Source of the DNA: Erythrobacter sp. | GTDB taxonomy: Bacteria; Pseudomonadota; Alphaproteobacteria; Sphingomonadales; Sphingomonadaceae | Direction of reading: 5' to 3' | Assembly: GCF_035194505.1 (NCBI RefSeq) | Contig: NZ_CP136573.1 | Location: 496,001-560,000, forward strand | DNA: 64,000 nt | Shown here: piece by piece, positions 16,585 through 24,853 of the stretch | How positions within the stretch are numbered: position 1 is the stretch's first letter | Layout: each line of letters begins with the position of its first letter | Notes under the pieces: generated by a model | What the model saw: only the letters and a program-made list of their open reading frames with translations | Told to the model about the DNA's origin: nothing | Database searches by the model: none | Program-made: the position numbers and the translations under genes

Positions 16585-17784
16585 ATGAAAAATGGTATCG
16601 ACCGGCTGCTTGCCGACCCTGCTTTGCTCCGCCAACTCGATGGTCGCCGCGTCGCGCTGGTGGCCCATCCGGCAAGCGTGACAGCCAATCTCACCCACAG
16701 CCTCGATGCGCTGATTGCGGCGGGGGTGAATGTGTCGAGCGCCTTTGGCCCGCAGCATGGCCTCAAGGGCGACAAGCAGGACAACATGGTCGAGACCGCG
16801 GACGAGATGGATCCGCGCTACGGCATTCCGATCTTCTCGCTCTATGGCGAAGTGCGCCGCCCGACGGGGCAGATGATGACGAGCGCGGACGTATTTCTGT
16901 TCGATCTTCAGGACCTTGGCTGCCGGATCTACACCTTTGTCACAACCTTGCTCTACCTGCTGGAGGAAGCTGCCAAGGCTGGCAAGGAAGTCTGGGTGCT
17001 CGATCGCCCCAATCCCGCCGGACGGCCGGTGGAGGGGACGCTGCTGGTGCCCGGGCAGGAAAGCTTCGTCGGCGCGGCGCCCATGCCGATGCGCCACGGG
17101 CTCACCATGGGCGAGATGGGGCACTGGTTCATCGAGCATTTCGGGCTCGACGTCGCTTACAGGGTGGTGGCGATGGAGGGCTGGAACCCCGATGCGCCGG
17201 GCGAGTGGGGTTGGCCTTCCTCGCGCTTGTGGATCAACCCGTCGCCAAATGCCGCCAACGTGAACATGGCGCGGTGCTACGCCGGCACCGTTATGCTGGA
17301 AGGCACCACGCTGTCAGAAGGTCGCGGCACCACCCGCCCGCTCGAAGTGCTGTTCGGCGCCCCCGATATTGACGCCACGGCGGTGCTGGCGGAGATGCAC
17401 AAGCTTGCTCCCGAGTGGCTGGCAGGCTGCGCAATCCGCGAATGCTGGTTCGAGCCGACTTTCCACAAACATGCAGGAAAGCTTTGCAATGCACTGATAA
17501 TCCATGCGGAAAGCGCGTTTTACACGCATCATGCCTTCCGTCCCTGGCGCTTGCAAGCGCTGGCCTTCAAGGCGATCCGCAGGCTCTACCGCGATTACCC
17601 GCTGTGGCGCGATTTCCCTTACGAATACGAGCTCACCCGGCTTGCGATTGACGTCATTAACGGCGGCCCAGCCTTGCGCGAATGGGTCGATGATGCCGCC
17701 GCCACCCCGCATGATCTTGACGTCATGACGTCACACGACGAGGCCGCATGGGTCGCGGACGTGCGCGGGCGTCTGCTTTACTGA
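16585..17784 (+). CDS. DUF1343 / NamZ-type exo-beta-N-acetylmuramidase-like protein
   Basis: A 399-residue DUF1343 protein. Members (B. subtilis NamZ) remove terminal MurNAc from peptidoglycan fragments. Recognisable stretches are FGPQHGLKGDKQDN, IFSLYGEVRRPT, FDLQDLGCRIYTF and LDRPNPAGRPVEG. Unlike secreted NamZ, the protein starts MKNGIDRLLADPALL with no signal peptide, so a cytoplasmic recycling role is inferred. ATG 16585 was chosen because upstream codons overlap tspO's promoter region and are not protein-like. No amgK or murU is adjacent. Confidence 0.85.
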   Translation: MKNGIDRLLADPALLRQLDGRRVALVAHPASVTANLTHSLDALIAAGVNVSSAFGPQHGLKGDKQDNMVETADEMDPRYGIPIFSLYGEVRRPTGQMMTSADVFLFDLQDLGCRIYTFVTTLLYLLEEAAKAGKEVWVLDRPNPAGRPVEGTLLVPGQESFVGAAPMPMRHGLTMGEMGHWFIEHFGLDVAYRVVAMEGWNPDAPGEWGWPSSRLWINPSPNAANVNMARCYAGTVMLEGTTLSEGRGTTRPLEVLFGAPDIDATAVLAEMHKLAPEWLAGCAIRECWFEPTFHKHAGKLCNALIIHAESAFYTHHAFRPWRLQALAFKAIRRLYRDYPLWRDFPYEYELTRLAIDVINGGPALREWVDDAAATPHDLDVMTSHDEAAWVADVRGRLLY

Positions 17785-17836
17785 GGCCCGTAAAGCAGCG
17801 CCGTTCTGGCGTCATTTCCATTGATAAAGCGTTGGT

Positions 17837-19021
17837 TTACGCGCCGTGCTTGCGAGAGAGCTCCCGCATCGCATCGTCCAGACCTTCAAGCGTCAGCGGG
17901 TACATCCTGTCCCCCACCAGCTGCTTGATCATCTTGGTCGACTGCGAATAGCCCCACTGCTTTTCCGGCACGGGGTTGAGCCACACGGTAGCCGGATAGG
18001 TGTCGGCCACGCGCTTCAGCCACACCGCGCCTGCTTCCTCGTTCATGTGCTCCACCGAGCCGCCCGGATGCGAAATCTCGTAGGGGCTCATTGCGGCATC
18101 GCCCACGAAGACGATCTTGTAGTCGTGGCCATATTTGTGGAGCACGTCCCAGGTCTTGGTGCGTTCCTGCCAGCGGCGCTTGTTGTCCTTCCACACGCCT
18201 TCGTAGAGGCAGTTGTGGAAGTAGAAGAACTCCATGTTCTTGAACTCGGTCGTCGCGGCGCTGAACAGCTCCTCGACCAGCTTGATGAAGGGGTCCATCG
18301 ACCCGCCGACATCGAGGAACAGCAGCAGTTTCACCGCATTGCGGCGCTCGGCGCGCATGTGGATGTCGAGCCAGCCCTGCTTGGCGGTGCCGCGGATGGT
18401 CTCGTCGATATCAAGCTGGTCCTGCGCGCCTTCGCGGGCGAAACGACGCAGGCGGCGCAAAGCCATCTTGATGTTGCGGGTGCCAAGTTCCTTGGTGTTG
18501 TCGAGGTTCTTGAACTCGCGCTTTTCCCAGACCTTGATAGCCTTGCCGTGCTTGGCCTCGCCGCCAATCCGCACGCCTTCGGGGTTGTAGCCCGCATTGC
18601 CGAAAGGCGAGGTGCCGCCCGTGCCGATCCACTTGTTGCCGCCCTGGTGGCGCTTTTCCTGTTCTTCCAGACGCTTCTTGAGCGTCTCCATGATCTCGTC
18701 CCAGTCGCCCAGTGACTTGATCTTCTCCATCTCTTCCGGCGTGAGGAACTTCTCGGCAACCGCCTTCAGCCAGTCTTCGGGGATGTCGACGGGGTTCTGC
18801 CCGTAATCGGTCATGATCCCCTTGAACACCTTGTGGAACACCTGATCGAAGCGATCGAGCAGGCCTTCATCTTTCACGAAGGTGGCGCGGGAGAGATAGT
18901 AAAACGCCTCGGGTGTCTGCTCGATGACGTCCTTGTCGAGCGCCTCCAGCAGCGTGAGGTGCTCCTTGAACGAGGCACCGATGCCGGCCGCCCGCAACTC
19001 GTCGACGAAATTGAAGAACAT
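17837..19021 (-). CDS. CoxE-like VWA-domain protein, partner of a MoxR ATPase
   Basis: A 394-residue cytoplasmic protein starting MFFNFVDELRAAG. The N-terminal half is helical (LTLLEALDKDVIEQ, LTPEEMEKIKS), followed by a VWA domain whose metal site reads DVGGSMDP, Gly replacing the first Ser of DxSxS. CoxE/MoxR-AAA pairs act as chaperones for cofactor insertion or complex assembly (known for CO dehydrogenase and methanol dehydrogenase systems). Its MoxR partner lies 2.3 kb away at 21286-22155 in the same direction, separated by a chemoreceptor on the other strand and a small secreted protein gene. The client is unknown. Confidence 0.85.
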   Translation of the reverse strand: MFFNFVDELRAAGIGASFKEHLTLLEALDKDVIEQTPEAFYYLSRATFVKDEGLLDRFDQVFHKVFKGIMTDYGQNPVDIPEDWLKAVAEKFLTPEEMEKIKSLGDWDEIMETLKKRLEEQEKRHQGGNKWIGTGGTSPFGNAGYNPEGVRIGGEAKHGKAIKVWEKREFKNLDNTKELGTRNIKMALRRLRRFAREGAQDQLDIDETIRGTAKQGWLDIHMRAERRNAVKLLLFLDVGGSMDPFIKLVEELFSAATTEFKNMEFFYFHNCLYEGVWKDNKRRWQERTKTWDVLHKYGHDYKIVFVGDAAMSPYEISHPGGSVEHMNEEAGAVWLKRVADTYPATVWLNPVPEKQWGYSQSTKMIKQLVGDRMYPLTLEGLDDAMRELSRKHGA

Positions 19022-19152
19022 GGGCGACTGCTTAACCCGCGCTGCGCCCACGCGCCAGCCCTCTTTCTTGCGAGTTGAGGGGCCTCACTTAACGCTTCGC
19101 TTACCATCCCGGCGCTAGGAAACCGCCACCAAACAAGGGGCCGCGAACCATC

Positions 19153-20553
19153 ATGCATCAGATCGCCATCGACACCGCCAATGCTCATGCGCTGGGGATG
19201 ATTCCCGAAAGCTGCGGAGCGGTGACGGTGGGCTGCACCGATGTGGCGGGCGTGGTCGAGGCGGTGATCGCCTCCTCGCGCACCTTGCGTTCCGAACACG
19301 AGGCGCTGGCCGAGACCGTCCGCGCGCTGGAGGCTGACCAGACCAAGGTGGCCGAAGCGAGCGACGAGGCGCGGCTGCTCTCCGAACGCGCGATCGACCG
19401 GCTTGCCGAGGGCACGGCGCTGATCCAGTCCTCGCTGGGCCAGATCGCCTCGCTGATCGAACTGGTCGAGACTTTGGGCCAGCACGTCACCAGCTTTTCG
19501 GCCGCGATGGAGCAGGTCCGCCGCTCCGCGCAGGACATCGACAATATCGCCGAGACCACCAACATCCTCGCCCTCAACGCGACGATCGAGGCGATGCGTG
19601 CAGGCGATGCGGGCCGCACCTTTGCCGTGGTGGCAAGCGAGGTGAAGAGCCTCGCCAGCGACACCCGCAAGGCGACCGAGGAGATCGCCCAGACCATCGA
19701 TGCCCTCGGCGGCGAGGCGGAGATGGTGATCGGCCGGATCGAGGCCGGTGCCAAGGCCAGCGGCGATGCGAAAGCCTCGGTCGCGCGGATCGAGAGCACC
19801 ATGGCCAATGTCGGCAGCCTGGTGGAGGAAGTCGACAAGCAGAACGACGTCATCGCGCGTTCGACCGGCACCATCTCGGGCCATGTCGACAAGGTGCAGC
19901 GCGTGCTGACCAGCTATGATGCCGCCTCGCGCAAGAACGAGGACCGGCTCCACGGCGCGCATCGCAAGATGGAAGAGCTGGAGATCACCGCCAGCGAGAT
20001 GTTCGACCGTATCGTCCAGGCCGGCCTCAGCCCGCAGGACAGCGCGATGGTCGCACAGGCGCAGGCGATGATGCAGGCGCTTGTCGCGCACACCGAGGCC
20101 GCGCTGGCGAGCGGCGCGATCACCATGGCGGCTGTGTTCGACACCGATTACGTCCCCGTTCCGGGCACCAATCCGCAGCTGTTCCGCACCCGTCTGACCG
20201 ACTGGGCGCACGCCGAATGGCGCCCCTTCCTCGACCGCGCCAAGGCCGGCGACACCCGCGTGCTGGCGGCGGCCTGCACCGACATGAACGGCTTCCTGCC
20301 GACCCACCTGACCGAGCGCAGCCGCACGCCCACGGGCGACATCAATCACGACACCCAGTTCTGCCGCAACGGGCGCATCATGCTCGAGGCGATCGACCGC
20401 AAGGCCAAGGTCTCGAGTGCGCCTTACATGATGGCGGTCTACCGTCAGGAAGGCGACGGCGATTCCTATGTCGTGGTGCGCAATGTCTACGTCCCGCTGG
20501 TGATCGGCGGACGGCGCTGGGGCGATTTCGAACTGGCCTACAGCTTCGACTGA
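19153..20553 (+). CDS. Soluble methyl-accepting chemotaxis protein with a C-terminal sensor-like region
   Basis: A 466-residue cytoplasmic chemoreceptor with no transmembrane segment and no HAMP domain. The signalling hairpin tip is IAETTNILALNATIEA followed by GRTFAVVASEVKSLA, around residues 135-175. Long coiled coils flank it. Residues from about 315 to 466 form a separate domain (WRPFLDRAKAGD ..., RWGDFELAYSFD) that resembles a small PAS/Cache-type sensor. It would report an intracellular signal to CheA/CheW, which are not in the window. The parS site sits just after its stop. Confidence 0.88.
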   Translation: MHQIAIDTANAHALGMIPESCGAVTVGCTDVAGVVEAVIASSRTLRSEHEALAETVRALEADQTKVAEASDEARLLSERAIDRLAEGTALIQSSLGQIASLIELVETLGQHVTSFSAAMEQVRRSAQDIDNIAETTNILALNATIEAMRAGDAGRTFAVVASEVKSLASDTRKATEEIAQTIDALGGEAEMVIGRIEAGAKASGDAKASVARIESTMANVGSLVEEVDKQNDVIARSTGTISGHVDKVQRVLTSYDAASRKNEDRLHGAHRKMEELEITASEMFDRIVQAGLSPQDSAMVAQAQAMMQALVAHTEAALASGAITMAAVFDTDYVPVPGTNPQLFRTRLTDWAHAEWRPFLDRAKAGDTRVLAAACTDMNGFLPTHLTERSRTPTGDINHDTQFCRNGRIMLEAIDRKAKVSSAPYMMAVYRQEGDGDSYVVVRNVYVPLVIGGRRWGDFELAYSFD

Positions 20554-20570
20554 GCCTAGTGCGTTCCTTA

Positions 20571-20590
20571 AATGTTTCACGTGAAACATT
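20571..20590. promoter_or_regulatory. parS: parS centromere site (ParB-binding)
   Basis: TGTTTCACGTGAAACA at 20573-20588 is a perfect 16-bp match to the universal chromosomal parS sequence, extended by AA/TT to a 20-bp palindrome. It lies 20 bp after the chemoreceptor stop, outside coding sequence. ParB bound here would spread and recruit SMC for origin segregation. No parA or parB gene is in the window. Confidence 0.93.
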
Positions 20591-20595
20591 GAAAA

Positions 20596-20616
20596 TGGCC
20601 CCCCACCAGGGGGTCA
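20596..20616 (+). terminator. Hairpin after the chemoreceptor gene, possible weak terminator
   Basis: TGGCCCCC (20596-20603) pairs with GGGGGTCA (20609-20616), one G-T pair, loop of 5. No U-tract follows. The rest of 20617-20713 is GC-rich with CCCCTGG/AAGGGG-type runs and no gene. Confidence 0.35.
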
Positions 20617-20713
20617 AAGCGGGGCTAACCGGGGGTCAATCCGACCCTGGAACACCCCTGGAAGGGGCGGAATCGACGCCTCAGGTCGCCATGAGGCAGG
20701 GTCTCACATCCGA

Positions 20714-21220
20714 TCAATAATCCCAGCTCCGGAAGCCGGGTGACATCGATGCGGCGATTTTCTTGTTGTGCTCAGCCCGGACGAAATTCAGCCCGCTGCA
20801 AGTGATCTGGATTGAGCCCTTTGGGGCAGCATAATAGGCTTCGTTATAGATGATCTGGCAAGTGTAACGCTCTTGCATCGCATTCTGGGACTTCAGGTAA
20901 TATCTATTCCAGTAAGTGACAAAAGTGCGACCATCACCGTATTCTTCCACCGAACGCTGCCCTTGAAATTCGATTTGCACCCCTCCGACCGGAGCATAGC
21001 TGCGGATCATGTAGGGATCGACGGTCTGGTTGAGATAGGTCACCGTCATCTTCGATTGGTCGATCCTGAGACGCGCATACACCTCCGCATTTCGTGACTG
21101 GGTGTATGTTTCCCAGTCACCCTGGATAGCGGCAATCGGATCTGCCAAAAACTGCTGCTTCGATATTGCGACCGGGGTTGCGGCCGCCTGTAGCAAAGCT
21201 GCATAAGACATTAAAAACAT
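20714..21220 (-). CDS. Hypothetical secreted protein
   Basis: A 168-residue protein with a short N-terminal hydrophobic segment (MFLMSYAALLQAAATPVA), likely a signal peptide. The mature part is rich in Tyr, Gln and Asn and beta-prone (YNEAYYAAPKGSIQITCSGLNF, AVYARLRID-like strands), with two Cys that could form a disulfide. GAGAGA precedes the start. GC content is visibly lower than in neighbours, suggesting later acquisition. It sits between the chemoreceptor/parS and moxR and splits the CoxE-MoxR pair. No family is recognised. Confidence 0.7.
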   Translation of the reverse strand: MFLMSYAALLQAAATPVAISKQQFLADPIAAIQGDWETYTQSRNAEVYARLRIDQSKMTVTYLNQTVDPYMIRSYAPVGGVQIEFQGQRSVEEYGDGRTFVTYWNRYYLKSQNAMQERYTCQIIYNEAYYAAPKGSIQITCSGLNFVRAEHNKKIAASMSPGFRSWDY

Positions 21221-21285
21221 GTCATTCTCTCTAAATTCAGGCTCTCAGGGCGGACCGGAAGTGTCGCTTCACCGCGACCCCATTT

Positions 21286-22155
<870 letters not shown>

Positions 22156-22225
22156 GGGTTTTCCTGTGAGACTGAATTTCGCCGTCAGCGATAAGGGGCC
22201 ACATCGGCCTGCGCAAGGGGGGAGG

Positions 22226-22247
22226 GACCCACCATTTTGGATGGGTC
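22226..22247 (-). terminator. Hairpin after the serine hydrolase gene
   Basis: GACCCA (22226-22231) and TGGGTC (22242-22247) form a stem extended by CC/GG with an AT-rich loop, 3 bp after the minus-strand stop at 22251. No U-tract follows, so it may be factor-dependent or only stabilising. Confidence 0.4.
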
Positions 22248-22250
22248 AAA

Positions 22251-23549
22251 TCAGCGAGGCAGCAAGAGTATACGCTGGGCGAGACCTTCGAACTTGCCCT
22301 CTTCGACCACCGCCTTGGGGTTGTTCCAGCCCATCGTCAGCACCCAGTCGCGCCCCGCCTTGTCGGTGAGCAGCCAGGTGAGGTTGATCACCCCGGGCTC
22401 GCTGCCGCCCTTGAAGCCGATATAGCTCCACTTGTCCTTGATCGCGGGCGTCGCCGAGGGGTTGATCGCCATGATCTCGAACACCTTGGGATCGGCGGTC
22501 TTGCGCATATGGGCGAAGAGCCGGGCCAGATCGGCGGGGGTCGCGAACCATTCGATGTCGATCGCCTTGGGGCCTTGCGCAAAGGCGGCGTTGATCTCGT
22601 CGAGCGTGGGATTGTCGACTGTGATCAGCACTTCGGCGGCAGCGATCGCATCAGGCGCGCGCTGGCGCCAGCGATCGAGGAACATCGGGTCCATCGTCTT
22701 GAGGATGAACAGTTCGCGGGTGGTGAGGAAGGGATCATTGGCCGCCGGATTGCTGTGGCCGCTATCCCGCATCAGCTTGAGGATGCGCTTGCGGCCCAGC
22801 ACTGTGATGAGCTGGTCGGTCGCGGTGTTGTCGCTGATCGAAATCATCAGGCTGGCGAGCGTGTGGAGCGTCACCGGAGAGCCTTTGGGCCAGGTCTGCA
22901 TCTGCCCACTGGGATAGCTCTTTTCGGTAAGGGGGACGACATCGGTCCACTTGCGGCGGCCCGCTTTCACATCCTCGGCCAGCGCGGCGAGCACATAAAG
23001 CTTGAAGGTGGAGCCCAGCGCCAGCGGTGTATCGGCACCGATGGCAATCACCGGCGCGCCGCCGACGGGTGCGAACCATGCGTTGACGCTGCCGGGCAGG
23101 GCGGCAAGCTCCTGCGAAATGGCTTGCGGCGTGTCGCCTGCCACCGCGAGCGAGTCCGCGCTGGTGAAGACCAGCTCGCTGATCCGGTTGTCCTCTGCCG
23201 GATCGATCGCGATGCCGCCCTTGGCGATCCCGCGGGCGAAACGGATGTGGAGTGCGGCGCGGGTGCCCTGCCTGGGTTCGAGCAGGGCGACGGCCTCGGC
23301 CGGGCCGAACTGCGCGGTGAGGCTGGCGGCCACGGCTTTGAGCTGGGCTTCGGGCACGGCGGCAAGGAAGCCCTTGGTGAACAGCGCCGAGGGCTGGGCG
23401 TTGCCGTTGAAGAGCGCGAGCACCTCATCGGCGCGAGCCTCCAGCGGGGTGCGTGCGGCGGGGGTTGCGGCGGCAGGTTCCTGCGCGGCTGCAAGAGCCG
23501 GGGGCAGCAGCAGGGCCAGCGCGGCGGCGGCGGCAAGGTGGCGGATCAT
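22251..23549 (-). CDS. Secreted serine hydrolase of the class A beta-lactamase / DD-peptidase fold
   Basis: A 432-residue periplasmic protein with signal peptide MIRHLAAAAALALLLPPALAAAQ. An N-terminal domain of about 130 residues (Cpa-like: LFTKGFLAAVPEAQL) precedes the penicillin-recognising fold. The active-site motifs are present: SxxK at S180-TFK183, SDN at 239-241, and KGG at 380-382 in place of KTG. That set matches class A-like serine hydrolases; beta-lactamase activity cannot be inferred, because the family includes esterases and peptidases. The start at 23549 gives a clean signal peptide. Confidence 0.82.
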   Translation of the reverse strand: MIRHLAAAAALALLLPPALAAAQEPAAATPAARTPLEARADEVLALFNGNAQPSALFTKGFLAAVPEAQLKAVAASLTAQFGPAEAVALLEPRQGTRAALHIRFARGIAKGGIAIDPAEDNRISELVFTSADSLAVAGDTPQAISQELAALPGSVNAWFAPVGGAPVIAIGADTPLALGSTFKLYVLAALAEDVKAGRRKWTDVVPLTEKSYPSGQMQTWPKGSPVTLHTLASLMISISDNTATDQLITVLGRKRILKLMRDSGHSNPAANDPFLTTRELFILKTMDPMFLDRWRQRAPDAIAAAEVLITVDNPTLDEINAAFAQGPKAIDIEWFATPADLARLFAHMRKTADPKVFEIMAINPSATPAIKDKWSYIGFKGGSEPGVINLTWLLTDKAGRDWVLTMGWNNPKAVVEEGKFEGLAQRILLLPR

Positions 23550-23674
23550 CCCTCTCTCCCGTCGCGCGCCGGTGGTGGAGCGGCGCGCTGGCGCATGGGG
23601 TGCCATGCTTTTTGCCCACATGCCAGCAGCAAGCGCGGATGGACTTGCACGCCCGCGCGCGGCAGTCAGGCGGT

Positions 23675-24853
23675 ATGGATTTGCGCTTCATCCGCGAGGC
23701 CGCGTGGCTGGGGGAAAGCCGTGCGCGCGGCTATCTGGTGCTGCTCGCGCTGGTCAATTGCGCGATGCTGGCCTTTCTGCTCGTCACCGCAAAAGACGGG
23801 ATTGATCGCAACGGCTTTCTGATCGGCACCGACTTCATCAGCTTCTGGACGGCAGGGACGATGCTGGCAGACGGCGCCAATGCCTATGACAGCGCCGCCC
23901 ACACCGCCGCGCAGCGCGAATTCTATGCGCAGCCGGGGCAATATGCCGCCTTCTTCTATCCGCCCTCTTTCCTGCCCTTTGTCTGGCCGCTTGGTCTGAT
24001 GGGCTATTTCCCCGCATTGGCCGGTTGGCTGGTGGTGACGGGGGCAGCATGGCTGGCGGCGGTGCGGGGGTGGTTCGGTTCGCTGGGGCTGAAGGGGCCT
24101 GCGCTGCTGCTGGTGCTCGCCTTCCCGCCGGTGATCGTGACCCTGACACACGGGCAGACATCCTTTCTGGTGGCGGCGCTGCTGGGCGGTGGGCTGCTGC
24201 TGGTGGAGAAGCGCCCGTGGCTTGCGGGCGTTCTCATCGGGTTTGCGACGATCAAGCCGCAGTTCGGCCTGCTGGTGCCGCTGGCGCTGCTGGCGAGCGG
24301 CCAGTGGCGCACCATAGCAGGGGCAGGGGCGGCTGCGCTGGCGCTGGCGGCTCTGTCCGCGTTCGCCTTCGGCCCGCAGGTGTGGAGCGACTGGCTGGCG
24401 ATCACCAGCGAGGCCGGGAGCGCGACCGACAGCGGGGTGATCGGCTTCGGCAAGATGGTGAGCCCCTTTGCGGGCCTGCGCCTGCTGGGCGTGCCGGGGG
24501 GGATTGCCTTTGCGGTGCAGGGAGCGCTTAGCCTTGCGGTGGCGGCGATGGTGGTGAGAGCGAGTTGGAAGCGCGGCTTTAGCCCGGGGCTCGCCGCACT
24601 GGTGCTGGCGGGCGCGCCGCTCGCCACGCCTTTCGTGCTCGACTACGATCTGCTGCTGACCGCCTTCCCGCTCGCCTACCTGTTCGCGAGCGCGCGCGAG
24701 AACGGCTTTGATGATTGGGAGCGGATCACCATCGCGGGCGTCTTTGCCGGCGCGGCCTTCGCCCGCCCGATTGCGCTCGGCCTCGGTGTGCCGATCATGC
24801 CGCTGCTGCTGGTCGCGCTGTTCTGCTGCGTGTGGCGGCGGGTGCGGGGTTAG
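23675..24853 (+). CDS. DUF2029 / GT87-family membrane glycosyltransferase-like protein
   Basis: A 392-residue polytopic membrane protein with about 9-10 hydrophobic helices. The first periplasmic loop contains GTDFISFWTAG and AFFYPPSFLPFVWPL, and GFATIKPQFGLLVPLALL follows in the middle; these are typical of GT87/DUF2029 polyprenyl-phosphate-mannose-dependent transferases. The likely catalytic Asp is in GTDF. The acceptor is unknown. Its TAG interlocks with the TAA of parE. Confidence 0.8.
   Translation: MDLRFIREAAWLGESRARGYLVLLALVNCAMLAFLLVTAKDGIDRNGFLIGTDFISFWTAGTMLADGANAYDSAAHTAAQREFYAQPGQYAAFFYPPSFLPFVWPLGLMGYFPALAGWLVVTGAAWLAAVRGWFGSLGLKGPALLLVLAFPPVIVTLTHGQTSFLVAALLGGGLLLVEKRPWLAGVLIGFATIKPQFGLLVPLALLASGQWRTIAGAGAAALALAALSAFAFGPQVWSDWLAITSEAGSATDSGVIGFGKMVSPFAGLRLLGVPGGIAFAVQGALSLAVAAMVVRASWKRGFSPGLAALVLAGAPLATPFVLDYDLLLTAFPLAYLFASARENGFDDWERITIAGVFAGAAFARPIALGLGVPIMPLLLVALFCCVWRRVRG

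Noticed and set aside
17709..17726. TGACGTCA-type palindromes in the NamZ gene
   Set aside because: Inside coding sequence; short palindromes arise easily there and no regulator context supports them.
18874..20589. 571-residue minus-strand frame opposite the chemoreceptor
   Set aside because: Antisense shadow that also runs over the coxE start; no recognisable domain.
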